The notes under the pieces were generated by a model, which did not search any database, was not told where the DNA came from, and saw only the letters and a list, made by a program, of their open reading frames with translations. Below, in pieces: positions 22,575 through 35,400 of a DNA stretch of 64,000 nucleotides; the first letter of the stretch is position 1; each line of letters opens with the position of its first letter. The translations under genes were made by a program, and so were the position numbers. The stretch lies in assembly GCA_963662175.1 (NCBI GenBank), contig OY759226.1, positions 24,908,446-24,972,445 of the forward strand, in the 5' to 3' direction. Origin of the DNA: Aradus depressus. Its lineage: Eukaryota; Arthropoda; Insecta; Hemiptera; Aradidae.

Positions 22575-23055
22575 TGTTGTGCTGCAACGGATCCCAGGAC
22601 AATGCGGTGTCCATGGGAATGAGGAGGCAGACCGGCTAGTCAAGGAAGGAGGCCTCATGGAACAGGTCGAACACCCCCTGACTATGGAAGCCGCGAAGCG
22701 TATAGTGAAGGGTTCCCACCAGAATGTGGTGAAGCTGGAGCACTCCATGAAAGCAGTGGCGGGTGTTGGGGGAGACAGGGGGCCGGCTGCCACCAGACCT
22801 ACCTCGAGGGCACTCCAGAGGCCTGCTTCCGACTGCTGACCGGGCACGATTATCTTCAGGGACCCCTTCATCGGATCGGAATGGCGGACAACCTCTGCTG
22901 CGTCCTGTGAGAGGGAGTGCAGCACATGACAGCTCAGCATCTTGACGTGTGCCCCGCTCTCGAGGACGTCAGAACTGCATATAGAGAAGACTTCACTACG
23001 ACGAAAAAATCTGCAGTGTACTGGGCTGCTAGGAGACGCATGGCGTAACTTACTA
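22575..23055 (+). pseudogene. LINE RNase H domain fragment
   Basis: The + frame reads LQRIPGQCGVHGNEEADRL, matching the IPGHxGxxGNExAD signature of LINE RNase H. Later residues (HDYLQGPLHRIGMAD in a shifted frame) belong to the C-terminal region. Frameshifted. Confidence 0.75.
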
Positions 23056-23202
23056 GCGTACCGGCCTAGAAAAATATATACGTTAAGTGACTGATCGGTA
23101 TCCAACTGACAAACAATCGACTAATTTCGACTATCACTGTTCTCTATTCATACATTATGCCGGATATTTTCCAAAAGTCCTCTTCATTTTCACTAACTCA
23201 GG

Positions 23203-23413
23203 ATGCCGGTAGCTCAATGACATGCATCCCTGCTTAGATTTTTATCTTATAGGTGAAAAAACCTTGAGGACTCCTTCCTTCGGTTGGGGCGGTAAGCGAT
23301 AGCAAAATTAGTACTCCCAGAGCAGAGTCGGACTCATGTCCACTAAAGCTACGAAAGAGCGCTCTGGTAGTAGCGATATGACCTCGTACTTAAAGCCCGA
23401 GTCAAAATAACTG
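23203..23413 (+). repeat. SINE-1 copy
   Basis: Degenerate head (gccggtagctcaatgacatg), body and tail (gcgctctggtagtagcgat, aaagcccgagtc). Confidence 0.75.
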
Positions 23414-24400
23414 AAGTTGGACAATTAAAACCAATAATGTACATCAACTATATTATTTATTTTCAAATATATAAACTTTCAAATATAATATAAAGTATTT
23501 ATTCTAAACTTTTTGTGCAATAAATTAAATATTACATTTTGCTAACAATATTTTCATTCAAAAAATGATTTTCTTTTAACAGAATGAAGCGTACGCATTT
23601 CAAAATTTATTTTATTTATACAAAGTAGTATCACAATAATTATGCTAGGCCTAATAAAATAAATTATATGTACAAAGGAGTAGTAATGTTTGTTTTTTCA
23701 GATTTTAAAAAACGGCAAATTTTTTGTGAAATTTTAAATTATCCAAAAAAAATTATAAAACAATTGTTCATAATATTAAAGTTATTTTTATTGAAAAATG
23801 TTAATATTTAGAACAATGAATTCAAGATATTACGACTTTTGAGGCCTCAATAAATGATGCCATCTTTGTATTTGCAATGTAACCTCATCTTTTAACATTG
23901 TAATTATTCACTCATTTATAGTAATTATTTATTAATTAATTATAATTATTTATTAATTCTTGCGAAAACTGAATTACATTTCAATCGGCTGCACGATATA
24001 TAAACTATAAATTTATTAAATATTATTTAAAAATCAATTTTTTGAAGAAGGAAATTTTGGCGGTTTACGATCCAGATTGATTATATATACATTTTTTAAT
24101 ATTTCTAAATTTCAAATTTTCTAGGTAATACAATTTTAAGCGTGGCATTGGTAGGTATAGCACATTATTATACTTAAAATTTAATTACAATTTTTTTTTT
24201 TCTACAAAAAGCTCTGAGTTAGGCAAAAATATAATAACATTCATAAAAATAAGAATATAGTAACAATATACAAATGTATTTATTTATTAATAATGAATCA
24301 ATATTTTAAGAAAAATATTTAAATAGTTTTTATATATGAACAAAATTATACATACAGGGTGTCTATAAAAGGTATAAAGTTTATATGGTGTGATAAAGAT
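23414..24400. other. AT-rich intergenic stretch, nothing recognised
   Basis: Very AT-rich, without open frames of note. Short repeated units such as taattatttattaatt near 23925-23955 are the only structure seen. Confidence 0.4.
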
Positions 24401-24429
24401 AATAATAGATGGGGCTGGTGGGGGCAGAG

Positions 24430-24760
24430 GCAAAGTGAGCTCAAGATCGCGGGTTCTAGTCGCTTAGGCTTTTCATCTGAAAGGTGCAAAAACATTGAGC
24501 ACGTCGTCCTTCGGATGGGTTAAGTTAAAGACTCGTCCCCTAGGTGAATAAACCTGGGTTGGCTAAAATTTAGGACTCCCAGAGTAGAGTCGGGCTCATG
24601 TTCACCAGAGCGACGAAAAAACCTCTGGTAGTAGGCGATATGACCTTGTAATTAAACCCTGGTCATGATAAAAAACTCTAAGAGCCTCTGCTGGGCTTGG
24701 AACTCGCTATCTTAAGCTTAGTAAGCAACCACGCACACCACTGAGCTATTCGCGGATAAA
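24430..24760. repeat. Two SINE-1 pieces, head to head
   Basis: 24430-24670 is on the + strand (tgagctcaagatcgcgggtt through gcgatatgaccttg). 24671-24760 is the tRNA-like head on the - strand (ccactgagctattcgcgg). Confidence 0.68.
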
Positions 24761-24789
24761 TTAGTCTTATACATCTTAGGTTGTTGTTA

Positions 24790-25550
24790 GTTCAGAATTA
24801 AATCTAAAGATAACGTACAGTAAGGAATATACCAAGGAGTACATAGTGAAAGATTTTGAAAATATAAAAAGCGAGAATAAACCACAAAACATACAAAAAC
24901 AAAATGATTTTTATTGCAGTAATTTGAGTTTCTAACTTCAATTTGCAACCAGTTGGAGACACCATATTCTTTTCTTTTACTCAACTATTAATCCCTTTTC
25001 CGACGACGCCTCACAAAGTGACCGAGGAAAGTTGATCTCTGGACATTTCTAGCCCTGCTCCATGACCCTTTTCAAATTGCCTCAAACATTTTTGCTTTTA
25101 ACAGAAGTATAATATTTAGTCAAAAGACTTCAAAAAATATTATTATTATTTTTTTTTTTTCACAAATTAATGCTCAACATCTTTCATTTCGTCAAAATTT
25201 TGCTCCTTAGTCGTAGCAAAACGTTTCAAAAAATTATATTCTTTTCCCTGTAATATTGTATAGGTCTTCTTATTACCAAATATAATCAGAGTAATTGAAA
25301 AGAAACAACAGGCCTTCAGTAAAAAATGGAATTAAAATTGTTCAAAGGAACCTGAGTAATTTTTAGTAATTCTGTAAACAGGGTTTATTAATTCTTCTAC
25401 ATAGAAACACATCAGAGAAAGATGTAATTTTTTTTCTATCTTAAAATCTCTTCAAAAGGAGAAAAAAATATGCAACCAGTTATGTTATATCAAAGTTAAA
25501 ATATGAACAATTAATCATATAGTTTGTAAATGGCAGATGAGTAAAAGTAG
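24790..25550. other. AT-rich intergenic stretch, nothing recognised
   Basis: No coding or repeat signature recognised. Confidence 0.35.
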
Positions 25551-25558
25551 GTATAGTT

Positions 25559-25815
25559 AGTTATTGCGAATCATGCCCGGGCTTTAACTACGAGGTCATA
25601 TCGCCTACAAGCAGAGCACTCTTTCGTCACTCTGGTGGACATAAGCCCGACTCTACACTGGGAGTATTACATTTTGCCTACCTAGATGTATTTTCACCTA
25701 GGATAGGGGTCTTTAACGAGAATTTGAAATCATATGAGATGAAAAACATAAGAGCCTAGGCCGAGTTTCGAACTTGCGATCATATCAGCTACCTCTCAGC
25801 TACTGGTGCCCTCTA
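25559..25815 (-). repeat. SINE-1 copy
   Basis: aatcatgcccgggctttaac, gtcatatcgcctaca, ctcacctaggataggggtct-like body and a degraded head ending tggtgccctc. Confidence 0.75.
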
Positions 25816-26370
25816 AAAAAAAAAATTAATATATAAAAAATATAAATAATATACCATCTATAAATATAATCTGAACTAAAAACAACTTAAAATGAAACTA
25901 AGAGGCCTAATTTATGAATAATTGTCATAATTAAATGCATAATAAAAAATAAAATTTACATTACACTCAAAAGAGATCATTTGAGTGTTACCACCAGGGG
26001 CGCTCTTCACAACTTTCATTAAATGGATGTTGTAAAGCATAAAATGAAATTTTCATCAACATTTAGTTTTGGATAAACAATAGAAGTATACAGAAGTAAA
26101 TCGAACCAAAAAATATGTTCTTTTTCCTATAATTTTTAGTGTTGTTAGGACGTTTTTCCCTCCTTGCTTCAGACTCACAAACACCCTGTATTTCATATCT
26201 TATATTGGTATTATATTTCTGTATTATGTACATATTATGTAATGTATATAAAAAAAAAAGAGGATATGTTGTATTGAATAATATTTTGAATAACGTTAAA
26301 AAAATACGTTAAGTTCAAAAAATTGGTCGAAACGCTTTTCTTTTTTTTTCTTTGCAATTTTTTTTTCTTT
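25816..26370. other. 3' flank of the hig-like gene
   Basis: This is the expected 3' UTR region on the - strand. It is AT-rich with no feature recognised; a polyadenylation signal was not assigned. Confidence 0.35.
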
Positions 26371-26434
26371 TTAAGCTGGAGTGACAGATCTGCAGACCGG
26401 TATGGAACTCGACCACTTTCCTGTTTTCAAACAT
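26371..26434 (-). CDS. hig: hig-like last exon, end of CCP13 and stop
   Basis: Acceptor tctttcag. It encodes CLKTGKWSSSIPVC, then RSVTPA and TAA. It completes the final module and leaves a six-residue tail. Confidence 0.76.
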
Positions 26435-29400
26435 CTGAAAGAAAAACAAAAATATACATACATTAGAAATTTCAAAATGGGCAGACTAAAATCAAGTGTG
26501 GTCTTTGTTCAAACACCATAAGACCATTGTTATTACAATTACTTTTTCAAAGAATATATTTTTTTCAGTGAGATCAAAAGTCTACAAATTATTCTTTATG
26601 TTTTACTTCTCCACTTGTACCACCTGATCCCGGAAAAATAAAGAAAAAATAAATAATAAAATTTCTTTTGTTTCTGTGAACATGATAAATTCCGATAGAA
26701 TGAATATATTGACATAGTATTTTATATGTGTATCCGCAACTCCCCGAAAAAACGATACTTATTGATTTTCAGCCAAATCGATCACAGAAAAGGTGGAGGG
26801 GATAGGGTCTACAAAACTCTAATATCTGCCGAAATAATGAATGTATCGACATAAAATTGTATATGCGAATTCAAAACCCTATAAGGACGATAACTATCAA
26901 GTTCCAGCCAAATCGACTAAAGGAGAGTACGGAATCAGAGGAAGGGACCAACACAGAAACCCTAAAGGCGACTCCACACTCTCGGCGGGACGTTCTCGGC
27001 GAGGATTATCGGCGAATATGCACGAGAACGAGAACGAGACCACATTCTCGCTCTATGTTAAGTCGGATGGACCTCGTCGACCTATCACTTGCTGCTGCTT
27101 ACTGTGCACTTGCTCATTACAATTATGTGCTTACATGAAATACTAAATAAGTTAGAAAACCTTGTAAAAAAAGATGTTGGATGACAGCGATACATCATAA
27201 AGATCAATTTTAAGCATTTTATCATACTTCTATGCAATTCATTAGTAATTTTGTACTTAGTTCAGTAATTTTTGGTTGAAACAAGGGTACCTACTATTTT
27301 TTGTTTGTTTAATTTTAACTTTTTTCTTCTGTTTTTGAAATTTATTTCAATTTTTACTGTTTACAAATTTAATTTTTTTTAAGTGTTTACTTTTAATTTG
27401 TTGTGATAATAATATTTTGTGAATGTTGAATACAACAATAGTTCAAATAAATTAAAATTATTGAAATAATAAAATTAATAATAATTATTATAATATAATT
27501 ACAATTAAACAACCATGCAACTGATGGTGAGAATGTGGAGAGGGGCCCCGCAGTGAAAATGAGACACCACGAGAGCCGTTTGACTCGGATCGGAAATACC
27601 GACACAGAGGGGAGAACAGGCGAGGCGAGAACGCCCTCCACACTCTCGTGTTCGCCGACTCTTGGGTAGTCTCGCCGAGAGTGTGGAGCAGGCTTAAGGC
27701 TTGTCCATGTGACGATCAATAATTTATTCTTGTTATATTATATGCTATTGTTATTCTACTGAAACTCATACGGTTTCTTAAATATCTATATTTTCCCAAG
27801 CCATTGCTTTCTAGCTGTACCTACATATCTGCGCTAGTTCAACCTCTGAATGATCCCAGGATCTATACTTACTTGATCATTGCCGGTCCAGACATGGTGA
27901 GTCCTGGGTCACATTTAAATTCGATAGTTTCATCAATTGAATAGTAGAATTTCACTGAAGACATTCTACCACTGATCACAGTTCCTGGATATGAGCAAGC
28001 TTTCACACCTGAAAAACAAAAACAATTTTTTTTTTCTTAAACTTCAGACGGGATGTTTGCTGGATCATTCCGTGTCCGGTGTAGAGGAGGTTTCACTGTA
28101 TATTTTTTTTTATTCAGGTGATTGGCAAAGAGCAGGGGAGAATGTTATTGCATATGGAACTTTTATCAGCTGGTTGAGGAGCTAACTTACAGTTGGGCGG
28201 TGAAGCACTCCATCTTCCATTCTCTTGACAGGCTACAATGGGCTGTCCATCCATCATATAGTCAGCTGCGCAGGAGAAGGTGACCAAATCTCCAGCTTTG
28301 TAGACTCCAGAAGAGCCTCCTTGTACCCATCCATGGACGGGGCTTCCTGGAGGCGGACACTCCACCTCTGGGCAACAAACAACAAGAAATTAAGATACTC
28401 TATACTTTTTATGTCGATAAAATTGAAGTTCAGACTTCACAACATATACAATAAACCAGCGTTGTGTCATTAAGCATTGAATGTACATAAATACGTATAA
28501 CATAGGTAGATTGTATAGAGTAGAAGTTAGTTATCGTGACTCATGCTTTAAGTACAAGGTCATATCGCCTACTACCAGAGCACTCTTTCGTCTCTCTGAT
28601 GGACATAGCCATACTCTACTATAGGAGTCCTAAATTTTATATACCTGACGTCGTACAGACTCGAGACCATCTCTTAACGTCCCATCCGAAGACATGTTTC
28701 GAACCCGCGATCTTTAGTTCAGAAGCCAAGCACGAATTTGGATTTTTGTTTTATTTTTTGCAATACCTAATGCAGACAATATTTATTCACCTATTTTGAA
28801 TCATTTTTAATATAAATAAGAACAAATTAAATCCGAAATTAATATTTTATTCGTTAGATGGAAAAACTGCGGACATTGGTCACGTTCCCGCCAACTGACA
28901 AGAGCGTTTTTAAGAGCGCACTCTGCAAACTGGCTTAGTTCATAACTAGACCTGACGATGGTGTAAGGCCGCAACCGGTTGTTTTGTAAATATGTTTGAT
29001 GGAATAGACAATATTTCAAAAATAAGTTTGTTTCATTTAACATTACTCAAGTTTTAAAAAGTCAATTCACAAGCAATTACTATAAAACTGGTGCAAGTAA
29101 ACAAAACAAGGAACTATTCACAAATGTTTACATTTCAAAATAACTAATTAGTGTACACTAACAAACAATTCATAGAACAACTGACTGACTTCCTGGCTCT
29201 CCAAACTTATGTTTTATTGAATTAGAAGAACTAGAACTAACCAGAATCCTCTATGTCATTTAAAATAACTTAACAATTTAAAACTACTTTTGTATACAAA
29301 ACGAACAAAACAGGTTATTTGAATAAAAATAAACAAATGGTCATATATGTAAACTCAATGAATCTATCAGCAATAGTAAGTTCGAGTATTATTACAGCTT

Positions 29401-32400
29401 ACAAAATAGAACATTGGAACAACAATGAAGACAAAAATTATCTATTGAAAAGTTCGTAACAATATGTAGAGTATACTTAGATATGGCCTAAATTAGATGG
29501 AATATTCTAGGATTTGATGGGGAATTATATTATTCTTAGAACGTTTAAAATTATTATCATGTACGTACCTTTACAGACGGGGAAGGGTTGGGCCCACTCG
29601 CCAGAGGCCTGGCATGTTGAATGTGAGGGACCGACCAGAGCGTGTCCAGGGCCGCAAGAGAAAACCACTCGACCTAAATTGAACAAATAAATAAATAATA
29701 ATAATCTATGGCAACATATGTCCTCTGAACTATAAATGAGTGAGAATATGTTCGGACAAGTAAGGCGGTCTTAGTATGGAATATCTGACGTCGTACACGC
29801 TCGAGACCATTGTTTAACGTCCCATCAGAAGGATAGCGCGCTCAGTTTTTTTTGTTTTTTTTTCACTTCCCAAGATAAAGAGTCGGGTTTCCAACCCGCA
29901 ATTTCTCTGAACTTCTGGAGTCCTCTTTTACACAAATTGAAGTTAGAAAGCGACCATATAGTTAGTTATTATGACTCATGCCCGGGCTTTTAACTACAAG
30001 GTCATATCTCCTACTAACAGAGCGCTCTTTTCATTACTCTGTTGGATATGAGCCCGACTCTACTATGGGAGTCCTAAATTTTGCCAGCTCTAAATTTTTA
30101 TTCACCTAGGGCAGGGGTCCTTAACGAGTACCTGACATCGTTGTGGCTCGGGGCCATCTCTTAACCTCCCATCCGAAGGACGGCGTGCTTCAGTTTATTT
30201 TACCTTCCCGATAAAATAAACTGAGGGCCTCGGCCGGGTTTCGAACCCACCATCTTGAGCTCAGAAGGCAAGCACGCATACAACTGAGCTACCGGCGCCC
30301 TCAGTGACCATATACATATGTATATCCTTTCAAAGGCCTCTGCAGACAGTTCAAAAATATAATATTCTCTAGTTAAAAATTATACTAGGGGTTCAAAGTA
30401 AACTTAATAACATGGAAAACTGGTTGCATAAATTAAAATTTCAAAATCACATAATTTTTTTATTTAAAAATTACTCTTAAAGGTACAACAAGAATTCAAT
30501 GAAATTTGACACGATTCGAACTAAATTCACGAAATATGGACTACATTTTCACATATTAAAATATGATTACTAGCATTGGTATGCGGCTTTGCTCGGGAAA
30601 GATTTCTTTGTTCATACCATTTCAAATATTATAAAGATGAGATGTCAAATTAAATCTAAAACAAAGAAACTATTTCCAGTATCATTGTTATACAGGACTG
30701 TTGATAAAAGTGGCAACATTGTAAGAAAGATGGCGAATTTTCTGAATATAAACTAAAGAATAGAAAAAAAAATATATAATTCACATCTCACCTCCCACTT
30801 CACGAGACAGGACAGAACTGCGAAGGTTGGTATCCGCCAGGTTATTCAGATCTGGGCACTCCATACCTGAAGAACACACAAAAAATCTGTTGCAATGAAA
30901 CATTACACTGAACAAAACTAGTTTACAATCCTAACTATTTTAATTTTTACTTTCCTATAGGAAACGTTTTGTAATCATAAAAAAAAATTTTTTTCATGTT
31001 TTAGCAGTTATCAGTATCAAAATTAGATTGTCTGAATAACTACCTCCACTATCTGTCTAATTGTGTTTACATTTGGAGGAAAGTTTTCATTTTTTGAGGG
31101 AAATTTGGCTTTCGAAGGGAAGGGAAAACGAGAAAAATCATTTATTAGAATACAAATTACACTGTAAAATAAGTTCGAGGTTCTGTCGTGTAAATGAAAA
31201 CTCAGTATTTGGCCAACGTTTCGGAAACTATTTATTTCCTTCTTCAGGGCCTTATAATGACTTGAGTGGATGTGTGAGTCATTATAAGGCCCCCTGAAGA
31301 AGGAAATAAATAGTTTGCAAAACGTTGACCAAATTTTGAATTTTCATTTACACGACAGAACCTCGAATTCCTTCTACATTGAAAAGATACTGTCGACTCT
31401 ATTAATCATTACAAATTACACTCTACTCCTGAATTTTCCGGGTGCGGTTCAACCTAGTTGCGGCTTAAGCGGCGTATTTTTGGGGTAGTTAATTTTTTTA
31501 AATTAATAATAAGAGAGGAAGCCCTTCCCAAACTCTCAAGTTAAAATGTATAAAATTACCTTAAACAAAAAATTAAATAATGAATGGCGTAATTATCCTC
31601 TAGAGCTTAGCGAGATCATACTTTCCATCTGACAGGAAGAGAAGACTGTATGGGGGGAAGAATGTGGAGTTAGATTCCAGTAACACTAAGATTCTATTAA
31701 TGTATTTTCAGCCCTGGATTCTAAGTGTCTTTCTCCTAATAATTAATAATAATTCTCATTAATCCAAATTTCTAAGAAAAACGTTTACTTCAGCCTTTGA
31801 GTTAACAGTGACTTTACTTTATCCGTGGTACCCACCCCCAACATTACTACGGTTAATTGAGAGTAGAGTGTATTATTGTTTTATGTTTGCTTCTATTAAA
31901 ATTTCTGGTAAAATTGGAAATTTGAAGGACTTTAACTTTAGGCTCTGAAGTGAGAAGGCGCCTTCCATATCCACAGCTATGCAACCACGTTCAAAACATT
32001 CACATGTCGCCAAGAATAAAAAAAAAAAAATGATTGTAAGTATTCAATGCCCTTAAAATCTAAATTCATCTGCAAATAAACTTTTAAGGGTACGTTTCGA
32101 GCTTAAGCTCATCATGATCACACTATCATTTACTATACTTAAAATATTGACTAAATAAGAGTAACAGTCATAAAGGTAACAGCGAAGTAAGCTTCTGAAT
32201 AATGTGTTATTAAAAAATACAGATATTTATAAGACCGGTGACTTGTCTACATTCTTAAGAAAAAGAGGAGGATGAGTGAGGTTATCAAAAATAAGTCACC
32301 ACATTTCTTATTCAGTTTGCTATTTTAATTTAAGATGGCAGCATTGAGAATGTGCCTATGATGAACTTAGGCCCAAAAAGTTTTCATAAATACTAAATTA

Positions 32401-35400
32401 TTGAACTCTGCATTCATCTTCTTTACCTGAGGTGTCTTCCTCTTCCATTTCATTTCTATAAGTTCATAATAATACCAACATCGGGATAATTGGCTTAGAA
32501 TATTAAAAGTTTGATAATAATTATTTCAATTAATATTTTAGTTATCAAAATCATTCAAAATACTTTTTTTCCCCTGATTTTATAACTTTCCCTATGGGAA
32601 AGTAAAAGTGAATTTATACTTTCACAAAGAGGTACAGGGCTGCTCCAATTGGAGGAGGGAAGACAGGTGAGTTGGTGGGCTCCAATCAAGGAGTTGCCGT
32701 TCTGGCAGGACAGGTAGACGATGGTCCCCATTTTAGTCTCTTCAGTGCTCATCTGGAGACCTCTCCGTGGAGGCAATGGCGAACAGTGTACAGCTGCAAA
32801 AGTCAACAAAAAAAGTGCTACGATAATTGTAATTGCAGAGAAGTGTGATTAGAGTCACACACTAAAGAGTTCCATACATGAAGCTTTGATGAACTAGTAA
32901 ATAAACATTTAATAAATAGATAATTATGTAAATAGTGTAGCATTACCAAGATACCACCGAGGATTTATGAAAAAAATGGGTTTATAATAAATAAATGATG
33001 TTGCACGAAGCGGCCACCAGAGGCAATAGCAGCACTTTCCAGAGATTCTACTTGGTCAGGAGAGAAATAGTTCAACTTTTAGCGGATGCTTTATAATTGG
33101 AGACATCCGGGCAGGTGCAGCTTGTTTAAACAATATCAAAAGGCAGGAAAATTCTGGAAAAGGAAGCTCGAAGCTCCGCCCAATATGACGTAGATAAACA
33201 ACGTGAGCCAATGAACAGCCAGACGCTACCGGTTTTCCCACACCTAAGGCGCGAGGAGAGCTCTGAAAAAGACACGTTCACATCGTCACTCTTGAACCAG
33301 ATCCCGGGCGATATCCACGTCAGTCTGAGTGCCGAATTTTATAGAAAATTATTCTAAGTCCAAATGTAGTTTCCCAAGTGCTCTTATATAGGAATAGGGA
33401 GTCATCAGTCCCTTTCCTACACTTCAATGATGAACGTAGTTTGATGACATCCGGACAATTGCACCAATTTAGTGTCGGAGTGATGAGATCAGTCGTGGAT
33501 CGGAGAGACTAGACATTGACTTCCAAACATCGGACACCATCCATCCATTGATTCCAGCACAGCCGCCCTAAGGAAAATGTGGAATTCTACCCTACAGGTT
33601 TCATTTCTTAACTGTTTAATTATTGCCAATAGATCCATTTAAAAGAACGGGGATGCCCTTCAGACATATTCTAATTGTCATTATTTCGCCCATCAGGCTT
33701 CAATACTAAAGTAATTCATTTAATATGTTACTATTAACGATTGACTTCTGTTATTTATCATTTAATCAATGTTCAATTTTTGTGTTACAATAAATATGCT
33801 TTCATTCTAAGTTTCGTTTACTTCCCCAAACGTTATGCATGCTACACCAGGGTGGTCAAGTGTAATTAACAAAGGGTTAATTACAAGTGGTCACCATTTA
33901 ATATCTTAAAGCTCTTCTGATATTGAGGAGGTGGAAGGCTATTCAGGCAATATTTCGTTTTAAAGTCGCGATATATTTTAATATTCATTCAATTAACTTT
34001 TGCTCCGATAAATTAATGTTTTAAATTTTTTTTATACTTTACTAATATTCCACTTTCCCAGTAGCAGCGTGTTTTAATAGATATTCTGCCTAAGGCAATG
34101 TCATCGATACTAAACCATTCTATAGTTTCGAAAATCTATACTAACAGTCTATGGACACGATGACTGCCGATAGAATGAATGTATCAGGATGAAATTTTAT
34201 ATGTGTTACCAAAACCCTATGAGGACATCTATCGATTTTCAGCCAAATCGGCCAAAGGTAAGGGGGGGTTAGAGAAGTGACTCAACTCAAAAACTCTAAT
34301 AACTGCCGAGTTAGTTAATTAGTATTGTGACTCAGGCCCAGGTTTTAACTACGAAGACCTTATCATCTACTACCAGAGCGCTCTTTCGTCACTCTGGTGG
34401 ACATGAGTCCGACTCTACTATGGGAGTCCTAAATTTTGCCTAGGGGTCTTCAACATAGGCTCGGAATCATCGCTTAACGTCCAATCCCAAGGCCCGTGTG
34501 GTGGATGGTAAAAGTGAAGCAAGTCGGAGGAGAAATGGCCGTCCCGGCGCCATTTATTGCATACGCTGCCTGAACCGTTGAACATATATCAAAATGATAT
34601 ATGAAGGAATTGTTGATAATAAAAAGTTCTACAAAAAAATTCCGTGACAGCATATATCTATCAACAACAGATAGCCTTTAATGAGAGTTTTCATCTCTAT
34701 AAATAAATCTGTAGTTTTATCTGTTCATAAGTCAGCGCAATAACTACTGAACTGATTTTGATGACATTTCATCATTAGCATCCTTAGAAGCTCGAATGAA
34801 GCATAGGCTATGTGATGTTCCAAATATTTAAACGGGAGGGGATTAATTATTCAAACACAGAAAAAAATAAGTTTTTGTAAAAAACTACATTAGAAAATGC
34901 GTAATTTACGCAGTTAGTTTTTTAAAAAAACTGTTTTTTTGTTGTTGCCGGGATCTTTCATTTTCTTAAAGTATTTTCATCTGATAACCATAAAATGAAA
35001 TCCGTTTTTGCGAATTTGGGAGGAACCTAATTTAAAAGTTATAAATTCGTCCGAAGAAGACGCAGACGTTTAATTTTAGAGAATTTTCGAAAAAAATGAA
35101 GCTATGGCAATTTCTAATTTCAGTTACCTAATATGAATTGTATATTCCTCATAACCAGTATGAGCTACAACACGTGTTCACCTTCTCTTGAGGAGCTGAT
35201 GTATTTGTCAAACAGAACTCAATGAAGGGTCGGGGATTTTTTCAAATATTTTTTTCGTGTTCAGCGCACCAATAAACATAAAGTATATAAATTTCATAAT
35301 TTCGTCCAGAAATTTGTTTGAAACTATTTTAATAATATTAATAGAAGTAACTTACGTTTGACAACAATTTCGACAGCATGACTGTGCTTGGTCGGTGTGA

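Noticed and set aside
22524..23105. 193-residue open frame on the - strand
   Set aside because: It is a shadow of the LINE RNase H fragment, which reads on the + strand.
32990..33850. Solo LTR
   Set aside because: Composition differs from the surroundings, but no flanking target duplication, primer site or paired copy could be seen.
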